A stretch of 64,000 nucleotides of DNA, taken from Alphaproteobacteria bacterium. GTDB lineage: Bacteria; Pseudomonadota; Alphaproteobacteria; Caulobacterales; Caulobacteraceae. The notes under the pieces are model-generated. The model was not told the origin of the DNA, did not search any database, and was given only the letters and a program-made list of their open reading frames with translations. The stretch covers positions 1-64,000 of the forward strand of contig JAHJOO010000053.1 in NCBI GenBank assembly GCA_018820275.1. The letters are read 5' to 3'. Below are positions 1 to 8,206 of this stretch, piece after piece (position 1 is the first letter of the stretch; every line of letters starts with the position of its first letter). The translations under genes and the position numbers were made by a program.

Positions 1-253
1 CCTGACGAAGGAGGAGGGCGGTCGCCACACCCCGTTCTTCACCAACTATCGCCCGCAGTTCTACTTCCGCACGACCGACGTGACCGGCATCGTGCACCTG
101 AAGGAGGGCGTGGAGATGATCATGCCCGGCGACAACGCCGAGCTGACCGTGGAACTGATCACCCCGATCGCCATGGAAGAGAAGCTGCGCTTCGCCATCC
201 GCGAAGGCGGCCGCACCGTCGGCGCCGGCGTGGTGTCGAAGATCCTCGCCTGA
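1..253 (+). CDS. tuf: Elongation factor Tu, C-terminal fragment (cut by window edge)
   Basis: EF-Tu delivers aminoacyl-tRNA to the ribosome as a GTP complex. Only the last 83 residues are present, in the frame starting at base 2. They cover the end of domain 3, with the conserved stretches [29 protein letters not shown] and the C-terminal [17 protein letters not shown]. The GTPase domain lies before the window. A strong hairpin follows 47 bases after the stop, so the transcript probably ends here. In many bacteria a tuf copy sits directly before tRNA-Trp, secE and nusG; here about 4.3 kb of unrelated genes lie between. The identification is very secure. Confidence 0.97.
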   Translation, partial: LTKEEGGRHTPFFTNYRPQFYFRTTDVTGIVHLKEGVEMIMPGDNAELTVELITPIAMEEKLRFAIREGGRTVGAGVVSKILA

Positions 254-300
254 GGCCTCAAGCCGCGAGCCTCCGCGAGGCGAGCATAGGCCGGCCAAAG

Positions 301-330
301 GAAAGGCCCCGGGGAAACCCGGGGCCTTTC
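301..330 (+). terminator. Terminator hairpin after tuf
   Basis: A perfect 13-bp stem (301-313 with 318-330) closes on a GAAA tetraloop. The 3' arm ends in CTTTC and no long T-run follows. Because the stem is symmetrical it may also end transcription of the convergent esterase gene. Confidence 0.85.
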
Positions 331-344
331 TGCATTCCGGGGGG

Positions 345-1295
345 TCAGGCCAGCCAGCCGTGACGGCGGCCGAAGGCGAGCAGGAGGTCCGGCCAGACGG
401 CGGCGGGCCGACCGGCGATCAGGCGGATGCCGAAGCCGTGGCCGCCCTCCTCGAACAGATGGGCCTCGGCCGGCACCCCCGCGGCGCGGAGGGTGGCGAG
501 CAGCATCAGACTGTTGTCGACCGGCACGGCGGCGTCGTCCATCGCGTGAAGAAGGAAGGTCGGCGGGGCGCCGCGCCAGTCCAGGGACTCCAGCGACCAC
601 GCCGCGACCTGGTCCGCCGTCGGGGCGTCGCCGAGCAACCGCCCGCGAGATCCGGCGTGGGCGAAGGGGTCCCGCAGGGTGACGACCGGATAGAGCAGGG
701 CCGTCAGGTCGGGGCGCCAGCCGAGCTCGTCCGCCGCGTCGACGGACTCGTAGGCGGGGTGCGTCGAGGCGGTCAGGCAGCCGGCCAGATGGCCCCCGGC
801 GGACGCGCCGAGCACGGCGACGCGCGCGGGGTCCAGGCCCAGCCCGGCGGCGCGGGACCGGATCAGCCGCATCGCCCTTTGCGCGTCCTGCAGGGCGACG
901 GCCGGGCCGGCGGGCCAGCCGTCGCCCGGCAGGCGGTAACGCAACACGAAGCAGGTGACCCCGGCATCTGCGAAGACCCGGGCGCAGTCGAGGCCCTCCT
1001 TGTCCACGACGGCCCAGCGATAGCCGCCGCCGGGGATCAGCAGCAGCGAGGCCCCGTTCGGCCGGTCCGGCCGGACCACGGTCAGCAGGGGATCGATGGT
1101 CCGCACGGCGATGCGGTCGTGGAAGGCCGGATCGGTCGCGCGTTCCACGATCTCCGGAACCAGGGCCACCCGGTCCCGTCCCGGCACCCCCGCCGGCCAG
1201 AGGGGCCAGTCCTCGTCGGGCGGTCGCGCGACCGCGGGCGAGGCGGCGGTGAGGCCGGCGGCGATCAGGAGGGCGCGGCGGTCGACGTTGATCAT
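345..1295 (-). CDS. Exported alpha/beta-hydrolase (acetyl-esterase or lipase-like)
   Basis: A 316-residue alpha/beta-hydrolase, probably an esterase acting outside the cytoplasm. The N-terminus ([15 protein letters not shown] then ASPAVA) is a signal peptide with a twin-arginine-like DRRALLI. The oxyanion region is PGGGY, the nucleophile elbow is GASAGG, the likely acid is the Asp of DDAAVPV and the base is the His of GGHGFG, in the usual order. This resembles the BD-FAE / xylan-esterase-type hydrolases. An in-frame ATG lies 27 codons upstream, but the chosen start puts the signal peptide at the N-terminus. It converges on tuf. The substrate cannot be told from sequence. Confidence 0.85.
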   Translation of the reverse strand: MINVDRRALLIAAGLTAASPAVARPPDEDWPLWPAGVPGRDRVALVPEIVERATDPAFHDRIAVRTIDPLLTVVRPDRPNGASLLLIPGGGYRWAVVDKEGLDCARVFADAGVTCFVLRYRLPGDGWPAGPAVALQDAQRAMRLIRSRAAGLGLDPARVAVLGASAGGHLAGCLTASTHPAYESVDAADELGWRPDLTALLYPVVTLRDPFAHAGSRGRLLGDAPTADQVAAWSLESLDWRGAPPTFLLHAMDDAAVPVDNSLMLLATLRAAGVPAEAHLFEEGGHGFGIRLIAGRPAAVWPDLLLAFGRRHGWLA

Positions 1296-1403
1296 GCGCC
1301 GAGTGACGCCCGACGGGCGTCCGCGCGCAAGGGGCACCGCCGGAATTCGGAACGGCTCATCCGGCCTCACGTTCACACGGCAACATCTCCAGGAGGACTT
1401 CCC

Positions 1404-1751
1404 ATGCGACGCGCCCTGACCGGACTGGCCCTGTGTTCACCTCTGCTGCTGGGCGCCTGCGCGTCCACGGGCAACGACTATGCCTCGCAGTGCGAGCGCG
1501 ACTACTGGGAGAACCGCCAGTATGCGACCGCGTCCGGCGCGGCCCTCGGGGCCATCGCGGGGGCCGCCATCGCCGGCGACGGGGACCGGGAGACGGGCGC
1601 GGCGGTCGGCGCCGTGGTGGGCGGCCTGATCGGCAACCAGCTGTCGGAAAGCGAGGATCCCTGCGGCTACGGCTTCGGCGGCTACAACCGCGACGGCCGC
1701 TACGGCTACGAGCGGGTGCCGCGCCGGGGCGACTACGGCTATCGCTACTGA
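1404..1751 (+). CDS. Glycine-zipper outer-membrane lipoprotein
   Basis: A 115-residue lipoprotein. The signal peptide ends in the lipobox LLGAC (Cys 19-20 region), so the mature protein should be lipid-anchored. Residues about 45-80 form a glycine-zipper segment (SGAALGAIAGAAIAG then GAAVGAVVGGLIGNQL), as in the 17-kDa surface-antigen / SlyB-type families. The tail is rich in Gly, Tyr and Arg. A clear ribosome-binding site, AGGAGG at 1391-1396, fixes the ATG. The gene stands alone, divergent from the esterase and convergent with the L,D-transpeptidase. Its role is presumably structural in the envelope. Confidence 0.85.
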   Translation: MRRALTGLALCSPLLLGACASTGNDYASQCERDYWENRQYATASGAALGAIAGAAIAGDGDRETGAAVGAVVGGLIGNQLSESEDPCGYGFGGYNRDGRYGYERVPRRGDYGYRY

Positions 1752-1754
1752 GGT

Positions 1755-2786
1755 CTAGCGGAACTCCACCGTCACGCCGGGCTTCACGGCCGCGGCCAGC
1801 TGCTCGGCGTCCCAGTTGGTCAGGCGGACGCAGCCGTTGGACGCCGTCTTGGCGATTTCCGACGGGTCCGGCGTGCCGTGGATGCCGTAGCTTTCCTCCG
1901 ACAGGTCGATCCACACGGTGCCGACCGGATTGTTCGGCCCCGCGGGAACCACGACCTTGCTGTCGCCGCGGTCGTAGCTGAGTTTGGCCGGGTCGTAGGT
2001 ATAGTCCGGCTCGGGCGCGACGCCGAGGACCTTCAGCGTGCCGGTCGGGGCGGGGCGTTCGGTCGAGCCGATGGTGGCGGGGTAGAAGGCGACCAGCCGA
2101 CCCCGGGCGTCGTAGGCCCGCAGGGAGGTCTCCGACTTGTCGATGACGATCCGCGCCACCGCCGGCAGGGCGGCGTCGGACACGGCGGGGACGACGATCT
2201 CCGCGCCCGCGCGGCGGAAGTCGACCCCGGGGTTCAGCGCCTCCAGCAGGCTCTCCGTGACGTGAAACCGCTCCGCGATCCGTTCGCGCGCGCTGGTGAA
2301 GCCGACGCCGTCGCGGGCCAGGTCGGAGAGGTCGCCGGAGGCCGGCGGGTCGAACGGACCGGCGACGTCGGCCGCGGTCAGGACCACCCGCCGCATCACC
2401 GGGCCGCCGTGGGCGGTGGAGAGGGCCTCCATCATGGCGGCGTCGACGGTGTCTCCGGTCATGCCGTTGGCCTCGCGCCAGGCGGCGACGGCGCGTCGGG
2501 TGTTGTCCCCCGGCAGGCCGTCGATCACGCCGGGCGAGAAGGCCGACCGGTCCAGCAGGATCTGGACGCGGATCAGGCCGGGGTCGGGTTGCACCGGAGC
2601 GTCCGTCGCGGCGGGGACGGTCCAGGCCGTCGGCGGGACGGCGCTCTCCAGCCCGGCGACGTCAAGACGCGGTGCCGGGGACGCCGGGGCCGCGGTGGAT
2701 CGGGTCTGATCGGGGTCCGGGGCACCGCAGGCGGCAAGAACGAGGATGAGGGCGGTGGCGGGCAGGGCGCGACGGATGCGGAACAT
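1755..2786 (-). CDS. L,D-transpeptidase lipoprotein (YkuD family)
   Basis: A 343-residue periplasmic enzyme expected to make 3-3 peptidoglycan cross-links or attach proteins to peptidoglycan. The signal peptide ends with lipobox LAAC (Cys 20). Residues about 70-125 look like a peptidoglycan-binding helical domain (DGLPGDNTRRAVAAW). Residues about 205-343 are the YkuD catalytic domain, with the signature HGT followed by SNGCVRL, which contains the catalytic His and Cys. The length fits the alphaproteobacterial two-domain form. The stop lies 3 bases from the end of the convergent lipoprotein gene. Confidence 0.93.
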   Translation of the reverse strand: MFRIRRALPATALILVLAACGAPDPDQTRSTAAPASPAPRLDVAGLESAVPPTAWTVPAATDAPVQPDPGLIRVQILLDRSAFSPGVIDGLPGDNTRRAVAAWREANGMTGDTVDAAMMEALSTAHGGPVMRRVVLTAADVAGPFDPPASGDLSDLARDGVGFTSARERIAERFHVTESLLEALNPGVDFRRAGAEIVVPAVSDAALPAVARIVIDKSETSLRAYDARGRLVAFYPATIGSTERPAPTGTLKVLGVAPEPDYTYDPAKLSYDRGDSKVVVPAGPNNPVGTVWIDLSEESYGIHGTPDPSEIAKTASNGCVRLTNWDAEQLAAAVKPGVTVEFR

Positions 2787-2932
2787 GGGCTCCTAACCGT
2801 CTGATACCTCGCGGCGTTCCCCGATCCGGCGAAGGACGCGGTTAATCCGCGTGCCGGGCGGTGCGGAGACTTGCGCGGAACGCGTCCCGGGAGCCTAGCG
2901 TTCGGCTCCGGTTCGTTAGGATTTCGTCAACC

Positions 2933-3067
2933 ATGATGAAGGCGCTCCGCCTCGGCCTGTTCATCGGCACCCTGATCGGGGCCAGCGCCTGCGCCATGGC
3001 GCCCGCCGCCGACGGACGGGGCGGCTGGTACGGCTCGGGCGACGCGGGCCGCGGCGACCGGGACTGA
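2933..3067 (+). CDS. Small lipoprotein-like secreted peptide
   Basis: A 44-residue protein. It begins MMKALRLGLFIGTL and has a Cys at position 20 preceded by GASA, a loose lipobox. The mature part is short and Gly/Asp/Arg-rich. The start at the first of two adjacent ATGs gives an immediate basic and hydrophobic signal sequence. No strong ribosome-binding site is visible. It is plausible because of the signal sequence and codon bias, but I do not recognise a family. It could be a lipopeptide related to entericidin-type small proteins, or not expressed. Confidence 0.45.
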   Translation: MMKALRLGLFIGTLIGASACAMAPAADGRGGWYGSGDAGRGDRD

Positions 3068-3164
3068 AGCCGGCGCACGAATCCATGGCGCCCCGCGCCT
3101 TTCGCCCCTATCATGAAGTCTGCGGACGCCGACCGTCGCGCCGCGCCGGGCCCTTCCCCCTTAG

Positions 3165-4496
3165 ATGTTAGCCGTCGCCATCGTCGTCGTTCTGCTCCTC
3201 GTGGTGCTCAACGGCCTGTTCGCCATGACCGAGCTCGCGGTCGTGTCCTCCCGCAAGTCCAAGCTGCAGAGCCGGGCCGAGAAGGGCGACCGGGGCGCCC
3301 GCGCGGCCCTGAAGCTGGCCGAGGAGCCGACGCATTTCCTGTCGGCGGTCCAGGTCGGCATCACCCTGATCGGCATCCTCGCCGGTGCCTATGGCCAGGC
3401 GGCCATCGCCGGCGAACTGAACCGCATGATCGAGGCGGCCTTCCCGGCCGTGGCCTCGTGGTCCGAGATCGCCTCGACCGCCGTGGTCGTGGTCTTCATC
3501 ACCTACATCTCGCTGATCGTCGGCGAACTGGTGCCCAAGCGGCTGGCGCTGATCTTCCCGGAATCGATCGCGGCCAAGATGGCGGCGCCGATCTCGACCC
3601 TGGCGATCGTGCTGCATCCCTTCGTGGTGCTGCTGACGGCGTCGACCTCCGGCATCCTCAAGATCATGGGCGTCAAGGACCGCGACGGCTCCGACGTGAC
3701 CCAGGAAGAGGTCGAGACCATGATCGCCGAGGGCACCTCCGCCGGCCTGATCGAGCCGGAGGAGCAGGAGATGATCGAGGAGATCCTGACGCTCGGCGAC
3801 CGGCCCATCCGGGTGGCCATGACCCCGCGTCACGAGGTCTTCTGGGTCGCGCTGGACGACACCGAGGCGCAGCTGCGCGAGGAGGTGCGCACCTGCCCCT
3901 ATTCCCGCATCGTGGTGGCGCGGGAGAACGACGTCGATAATCCGCTGGGCGTCGTCCACAAGAAGGACCTGCTGGACAGTCTGCTCGACAACGGCGAGTT
4001 CAACATCGAGAAGCACGTCCAGCTTCCGGCCTTCATCCCCCAGTCGACCTCGGTGCTGAAGGCGCTGGAGATCATGAAGTCGTCGAAGGTCCATATGGCC
4101 TTCCTCGTCGACGAATTCGGCGCCTTCGAGGGCGTGGTGACCGCCACAGACCTGCTGGAGATGATCGCCGGCGACTTCGACGAGGGCCACGACGAGGCGG
4201 ACGCCATGATCCGCCAGCGCGACGACGGCACCTGGCTGGTCGACGGCCAGACCGATCTGGAGGAGCTGTCCGACGAGCTGGGCGAGGACTTCGGCGAGGC
4301 CGAGGGCTTCCACACGGTGGCCGGCCTGGTGCTGCACCAGCTGTCGCGCGTACCCGCCGAGGGCGAGATTCTCCAGCTCGGCCGGTTCGAGGTCGAGGTC
4401 ATCGACATGGACGACCGCCGCATCGACAAGCTTCTGTTCCGCCAGGTCGTGAAGCCCGAGGACGAAGCCCGGGCGGTCGCCGAGCATCAGGAATGA
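3165..4496 (+). CDS. CorC/HlyC-family (CNNM-type) membrane transporter
   Basis: A 443-residue inner-membrane protein of the CNNM/CorC family, linked to Mg2+/Co2+ efflux or resistance. The N-terminal DUF21 domain (about residues 1-190) has several hydrophobic helices, including VVLLLVVLNGLFAMTELAVV. A pair of CBS domains follows (about 205-330, with MTPRHEVFWV and FLVDEFGAFEGVVT). The CorC/HlyC C-terminal domain (about 345-430) contains DGTWLVDGQTDLEEL and FHTVAGLVL. The name hemolysin is historical. The start lies just after CCCCCTTAG with no Shine-Dalgarno motif, so the transcript may be leaderless. The transported ion is not proved. Confidence 0.92.
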   Translation: MLAVAIVVVLLLVVLNGLFAMTELAVVSSRKSKLQSRAEKGDRGARAALKLAEEPTHFLSAVQVGITLIGILAGAYGQAAIAGELNRMIEAAFPAVASWSEIASTAVVVVFITYISLIVGELVPKRLALIFPESIAAKMAAPISTLAIVLHPFVVLLTASTSGILKIMGVKDRDGSDVTQEEVETMIAEGTSAGLIEPEEQEMIEEILTLGDRPIRVAMTPRHEVFWVALDDTEAQLREEVRTCPYSRIVVARENDVDNPLGVVHKKDLLDSLLDNGEFNIEKHVQLPAFIPQSTSVLKALEIMKSSKVHMAFLVDEFGAFEGVVTATDLLEMIAGDFDEGHDEADAMIRQRDDGTWLVDGQTDLEELSDELGEDFGEAEGFHTVAGLVLHQLSRVPAEGEILQLGRFEVEVIDMDDRRIDKLLFRQVVKPEDEARAVAEHQE

Positions 4497-4603
4497 GGCA
4501 CTCTCGTCTCGCCCTTCGCCCTTGAAATCACGGGCGGGGTGGGGCATAGCCCCGCGTCTGGCGAAGACCACGAGCCGATCCGTCGGCCCGTCGCGATTTG
4601 TCT

Positions 4604-4679
4604 AGGAGTTTAGCTCAGCTGGTAGAGCACCGGTCTCCAAAACCGGGGGTCGTGGGTTCGAGTCCCCCAACTCCTGCCA
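4604..4679 (+). tRNA. tRNA-Trp (anticodon CCA)
   Basis: A full 76-base cloverleaf. The acceptor arm pairs AGGAGTT (4604-4610) with AACTCCT (4669-4675), followed by G and an encoded CCA (4677-4679). The anticodon stem CCGGT/ACCGG flanks loop CTCCAAA, with anticodon CCA at 4637-4639. The T-arm contains GGTTCGAGTCC. It lies directly before secE-nusG, the classical place for tRNA-Trp. Confidence 0.98.
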
Positions 4680-4755
4680 TTCCCCCCTGTCGCCGCAGCC
4701 TGGGCCTCCCCATCTGCGGGGCAGGACAAGCGATCGAGAAGAGACCACAGGACAG

Positions 4756-5061
4756 ATGGCCAAGCCCAAATTTCCCGGCCGCCGCACGGGCAACCCGGCC
4801 GCCGGCGCCAAGGCGCAGGCGTCCGCCGCCGGCGCGACCGTGACGGTCGAGCCGACCACGCCCAAGGTCCGCACCTCGCCCGTCCAGTTCTTCAGCCAGG
4901 TCCGTGCCGAGGGCCGCAAGATCGTGTGGCCCAGCCGCAAGGAGACCTGGATCACCTCGGTGATGGTCTTCATCATGGTGGTGATCGCCGCCGCCTTTTT
5001 CTGGATCGTCGACCTGCTGCTGGGCATGGGCTTCGAACGCATCATCTCCTTCGGCTCATAA
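4756..5061 (+). CDS. secE: Preprotein translocase subunit SecE
   Basis: The small essential subunit of the SecYEG channel in the inner membrane. The protein has 101 residues. The first 40 are a low-complexity basic/Ala-rich extension. The conserved SecE core follows: FFSQVRAEGRKIVWPSRKET, then one transmembrane helix (SVMVFIMVVIAAAFFWIVDLLL). One-helix SecE is usual outside the enterics. The gene lies between tRNA-Trp and nusG with 15 bases to nusG, so the pair is probably co-transcribed. Confidence 0.97.
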   Translation: MAKPKFPGRRTGNPAAGAKAQASAAGATVTVEPTTPKVRTSPVQFFSQVRAEGRKIVWPSRKETWITSVMVFIMVVIAAAFFWIVDLLLGMGFERIISFGS

Positions 5062-5076
5062 GAAGAAACCGCGCCC

Positions 5077-5652
5077 ATGACCGACGCCGCGCCCGAAGCC
5101 GCCGCCAACCCGCGGCACAAGTGGTACATCGTCCACGCCTATTCGAACTTCGAGAAGAAGGTCGCCGAGCAGCTGCGCGAGCAGGCCGCGCGCCAGGGCC
5201 TGGCCGAGAATTTCTCCGAGATCCTGGTTCCCACCGAGGACGTCGTCGAGGTCCGCCGCGGCCGCAAGGTGAACAGCGAGCGGAAATTCTTCCCCGGCTA
5301 CGTGCTGGTGAAGATGGAGATGACCGACGACGCCTATCACCTGGTCAAGAACACGCCGAAGGTGACGGGCTTCCTCGGGGCCGCGGGCGGCACCAAGCCG
5401 CTGCCGGTCTCCGACCGCGAGGTCAAGAACATCATCGGCCAGGTGGAGGAGGGCGTCGAACGTCCCAAGCCCACCATCCGCTTCGACATCGGCGAGACCG
5501 TCAAGGTCGTCGACGGACCCTTCGCCAGCTTCGACGGCCAGGTGGAGAGCGTCGACGAGGACGCCGCCCGCCTGCGCGTCGCCGTGTCCATCTTCGGACG
5601 CCCGACCCCGGTCGATCTGGAATACGGCCAGGTGGAGAAGGTCTCGGGCTGA
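5077..5652 (+). CDS. nusG: Transcription termination/antitermination factor NusG
   Basis: NusG binds RNA polymerase and links it to Rho or to the ribosome. The protein has 191 residues. The NGN domain (about 18-120) starts KWYIVHAYSNFEKKVAEQL and includes FFPGYVLVKM and a Thr/Pro-Lys VTGFLG stretch. The KOW domain (about 138-190) has FDIGETVKVVDGPFASFDGQV. Length and both domains are complete. A terminator hairpin follows, which separates secE-nusG from rplK-rplA. Confidence 0.98.
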   Translation: MTDAAPEAAANPRHKWYIVHAYSNFEKKVAEQLREQAARQGLAENFSEILVPTEDVVEVRRGRKVNSERKFFPGYVLVKMEMTDDAYHLVKNTPKVTGFLGAAGGTKPLPVSDREVKNIIGQVEEGVERPKPTIRFDIGETVKVVDGPFASFDGQVESVDEDAARLRVAVSIFGRPTPVDLEYGQVEKVSG

Positions 5653-5677
5653 GCCGCCCGGCAGACCGGACTTTCAG

Positions 5678-5704
5678 CGGCGGTCCCCCGGGGCCGCCGT
5701 TTGC
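5678..5704 (+). terminator. Hairpin after nusG
   Basis: CGGCGGTCC (5678-5686) pairs with GGGCCGCCG (5691-5699) across CCCG, with one G-T pair, then TTTGC. It has the shape of an intrinsic terminator with a short T-run; it may be partial and allow some read-through to rplK. Confidence 0.7.
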
Positions 5705-5733
5705 TTTCGCGGGGCGGCTCTGATAAACGCCCG

Positions 5734-5768
5734 CCTCCCTCAGAGATGAGGGCAAATCCGTGGGAGGC
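5734..5768 (+). promoter_or_regulatory. Possible rplK leader with two competing hairpins
   Basis: Two stems share the bases CCC at 5738-5740. Hairpin A is CCCTCA (5738-5743) with TGAGGG (5748-5753) on a GAGA tetraloop. Hairpin B is GCCTCCC (5734-5740) with GGGAGGC (5762-5768). They cannot form together. The position, 62-96 bases before the rplK start and after the nusG terminator, is where ribosomal protein L1 binds its own mRNA in well-studied bacteria. The structures are seen; the regulatory role is inferred. Confidence 0.4.
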
Positions 5769-5829
5769 AGCCATGCCGCACCACGGCTCATCCGTTCCGA
5801 TTCAGTTCGGGGCTTCATAGGAGAGACCA

Positions 5830-6261
5830 ATGGCCAAGAAGATTCTCGGCTACATCAAGCTGCAGGTGCCCGCCGGCTCCGCGACGCCGTCGCCGCCGAT
5901 CGGCCCCGCCCTCGGTCAGCGCGGCGTCAACATCATGGGCTTCTGCAAGGAGTTCAACGCGCGCACCGAGAAGGAAGCCAAGGGCACCCCGCTTCCGACC
6001 GTCATCACCGTCTACCAGGACAAGTCGTTCACCTTCGTCACCAAGACGCCGCCGGCGACCTGGTACCTGAAGCAGGCCACTGGCCTGAAGTCGGGCGCCA
6101 AGCTGACCGGCCGCGAGACCGTCGGCAAGATCACCCGCGCCCAGCTGCGCGAGATCGCCGAGAAGAAGATGAAGGACCTGAACGCCAACGACCTGGACCA
6201 GGCCGCCAAGATCATCGAAGGCTCGGCGCGCGCCATGGGCCTGAACGTGGTGGAGAACTAA
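5830..6261 (+). CDS. rplK: 50S ribosomal protein L11
   Basis: L11 binds 23S rRNA at the GTPase-associated centre and works with elongation and release factors and RelA. The 143 residues match the family length. The N-terminal domain has [34 protein letters not shown], with the Pro-rich factor-facing segment, and the C-terminal domain has the RNA-binding part [18 protein letters not shown]. An AGGAGAG ribosome-binding site precedes the ATG. The gene is one base from rplA, so the two are translated from one message. Confidence 0.98.
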   Translation: MAKKILGYIKLQVPAGSATPSPPIGPALGQRGVNIMGFCKEFNARTEKEAKGTPLPTVITVYQDKSFTFVTKTPPATWYLKQATGLKSGAKLTGRETVGKITRAQLREIAEKKMKDLNANDLDQAAKIIEGSARAMGLNVVEN

Positions 6262-6262
6262 G

Positions 6263-6952
6263 ATGGCCAAGCAAGCCAAGCGCATCCAGGCCTGGACCGG
6301 CGATCGTGAGACGCCGATGGCCTTCTCCGACGCCATCAAGGCCGTGAAGGACAACGCCAAGGCCAAGTTCGACGAGTCGATCGAGATCGCCGTCAACCTG
6401 GGCGTCGACCCGCGCCACGCCGACCAGCAGGTCCGCGGCGTGGTCAACCTGCCGTCCGGCACGGGCCGCGACGTCCGCGTCGCCGTCTTCGCCAAGGACG
6501 CCAAGGCGGCCGAGGCCACCGCGGCCGGCGCCGACATCGTGGGCGCCGAGGATTTGTTCGAGAAGATCAACGGCGGCTTCATGGAGTTCGACCGCGTGAT
6601 CGCCACGCCGGACCTGATGGGTCTGGTCGGCCGTCTCGGCAAGGTGCTGGGCCCGCGCGGCCTGATGCCGAACCCCAAGGTCGGCACCGTGACCCCGAAC
6701 GTCGGCCAGGCGGTCAAGGACGCCAAGGGCGGCGCGGTCGAGTTCCGCGTCGAGAAGGCAGGCATCGTCCACGCCGGCATCGGCAAGTGCTCATTCGACC
6801 AGGACGCGCTGGAAGCCAACGTGAAGGCGATCGTCGACGCCCTGGTCAAGGCCAAGCCGTCGGGCGCCAAGGGCACCTATGTGAAGAAGATCAGCCTGTC
6901 GTCCACCATGGGCCCGGGCTTCAAGATCGACCCCGCCTCGCTGGGCGCCTGA
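6263..6952 (+). CDS. rplA: 50S ribosomal protein L1
   Basis: L1 forms the mobile stalk at the ribosomal E site and often represses its own rplK-rplA message. The protein has 229 residues, a normal size. Recognisable segments are [39 protein letters not shown], the signature [15 protein letters not shown] and a C-terminal [15 protein letters not shown]. It starts one base after the rplK stop. A strong terminator follows, and the usual next gene, rplJ, is displaced by 1.95 kb. Confidence 0.98.
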   Translation: MAKQAKRIQAWTGDRETPMAFSDAIKAVKDNAKAKFDESIEIAVNLGVDPRHADQQVRGVVNLPSGTGRDVRVAVFAKDAKAAEATAAGADIVGAEDLFEKINGGFMEFDRVIATPDLMGLVGRLGKVLGPRGLMPNPKVGTVTPNVGQAVKDAKGGAVEFRVEKAGIVHAGIGKCSFDQDALEANVKAIVDALVKAKPSGAKGTYVKKISLSSTMGPGFKIDPASLGA

Positions 6953-6976
6953 TCGGTCTTTCGATCCCGGATTGAG

Positions 6977-7013
6977 AAAGCGGCGGTCCCGGAAGGGGCC
7001 GCCGCTTTTCTTT
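6977..7013 (+). terminator. Intrinsic terminator after rplA
   Basis: AAAGCGGCGGTCCC (6977-6990) pairs with GGGGCCGCCGCTTT (6995-7008) across GGAA, with one T-G pair, and is followed by TCTTT. It ends the rplK-rplA transcript and also separates it from the convergent unknown gene. Confidence 0.9.
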
Positions 7014-7019
7014 GCTTGG

Positions 7020-7619
7020 TCAGTCCCAGCGGTCTGGAATGCTCGTCGGCAGGGGCAGAAGCAGGTCTCGCAGCGAGAACACCGGGCCCGGGATCGTCAT
7101 AGGCCCGAACGCGGGATGGGGATCGGAGGTGGCGAACGCCTCCAAGGCGATCCCGGGGGCTACCACGTCGCGGAGCGCGCCGACGACGGCTGCGGATGCC
7201 CGGCCTCCATTGCGGAGATGGGCGAGGGCTTCCGGACTGATGCCGACCTGCGCCGCAAGTTCGGTGTCCTGCTGCGGATCGTGCGCCTCGGTCCACCCCT
7301 TGTCCCGGAGGCCCAAGACCGCAGCGACGATCGAAGCATGCCCGAAGGGCTCACCCACGCCGCGTAGTTCGCACAGTTTCGCATGGGCCCGGACGACGGC
7401 GACGGCATTGTCATGCGTGGCGGGTTCGCGCCGCATGACTCGCCCAGCAAAGTGGGCCGAGAACGCCCGCATTCCCGGCTCCTCGGACGCGCGCACGAGC
7501 TCAGCGTTGCGGAACCCGCTTTCATGATCACCAGCGGCCCTCACGACCAGCGGGACGAAGCAGTTGGCGGACTGCTTGAGCGCATACCAGTGGGTCTCAT
7601 CGACGATGACGTCAGCCAA
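7020..7619 (-). CDS. Unknown protein in the insert between rplA and rplJ
   Basis: A 199-residue protein that I do not recognise. It has no signal peptide or membrane helix and is likely a soluble, mostly helical protein with several His, Trp and Cys residues in the first 100 positions (DETHWYALKQSANCF, AHAKLCELRG). The frame has no ATG near its beginning. The best start is TTG at 7617-7619, with GGGGA on the minus strand about 8 bases before it. Codon third positions are less GC-rich than in the ribosomal genes beside it, which suggests transfer from elsewhere. It converges on rplA. A regulatory or stress-related role would be a guess. Confidence 0.5.
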   Translation of the reverse strand: MADVIVDETHWYALKQSANCFVPLVVRAAGDHESGFRNAELVRASEEPGMRAFSAHFAGRVMRREPATHDNAVAVVRAHAKLCELRGVGEPFGHASIVAAVLGLRDKGWTEAHDPQQDTELAAQVGISPEALAHLRNGGRASAAVVGALRDVVAPGIALEAFATSDPHPAFGPMTIPGPVFSLRDLLLPLPTSIPDRWD

Positions 7620-8206
7620 GATTTTGGTCCCCAGACAGAAGGTAACCTAAGCAGTGAGGCTCGTTCTGCGCAAGCCGTCGTCAAACTGCGCCGCACCATA
7701 AGCTAACGCATTCAAGTGCTCTTCAATGAAGAAGCATGTAGCATGCTGTAAGTTGCAATGTCTTGGGGCTGCCCACCACGAAGAAGGGCCACACGTTACC
7801 GTGCGGCCCTGTGTCACCGGCCAGTGGACGGCGACGGTCTCAGCGAACTCTCCATGCCACAGGACGAGATCTCATTCAATGCCGTTCAGTGAGTTTCAGG
7901 CAGGACTTGCAAGTCCGAGCGTGGCCGCGAAGGTCGATGGCAGTACAAGATAACTATAGAACCGCGCGTGAAATTCAATGAGCTGACAAGTGTAGAACAT
8001 ATTAGGCGATGTCGATCTGTCAGTATGCAGGCACGGAGACGCGACATTGTCGGGAAGACATGCTGTTGTCGTCACCATAACGTCATGCCAACGTCACTCT
8101 CGGCGGGTAGTCGAGGCGGCAACTTGGAGGCGGCGGTCTCAGCAACTGACTTCATCCAGGTTCCGGATGGATGCGCCGGAGTTGCATCCGCTAAGGGAGC
8201 CTCGTC
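7620..8206. other. AT-richer non-coding stretch in the insert
   Basis: About 590 bases without a convincing gene. Base composition is clearly less GC-rich than the rest of the window, especially at about 7680-7760 and 7930-8100. One imperfect hairpin is visible: GGGCCACACG (7786-7795) against CGTGCGGCCC (7800-7809), loop TTAC, one mismatch. Several short frames exist but lack ribosome-binding sites and family resemblance. It may contain promoters for the two divergent flanking genes, or remnants of an integrated element. I see no integrase or direct repeats. Confidence 0.5.

Noticed and set aside
2842..2845. Single TTAA half-sites at 2842 and 30143
   Set aside because: No second half-site lies at a seven-base spacing on either strand, so they do not qualify as CtrA boxes.
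3168..4571. Minus-strand frame of 467 codons opposite the CorC-like gene
   Set aside because: The sense strand codes a complete, recognisable three-domain transporter; the antisense product is His/Asp/Leu-rich low-complexity sequence.
7786..7809. Imperfect 10-bp hairpin in the AT-richer stretch
   Set aside because: One mismatch, no T-run and no gene ending nearby; it is mentioned in the region entry but not called a terminator.
7726..7981. Two short overlapping plus-strand frames (75 and 72 codons) in the AT-richer stretch
   Set aside because: They have no ribosome-binding site, no family resemblance and overlap each other in different frames.
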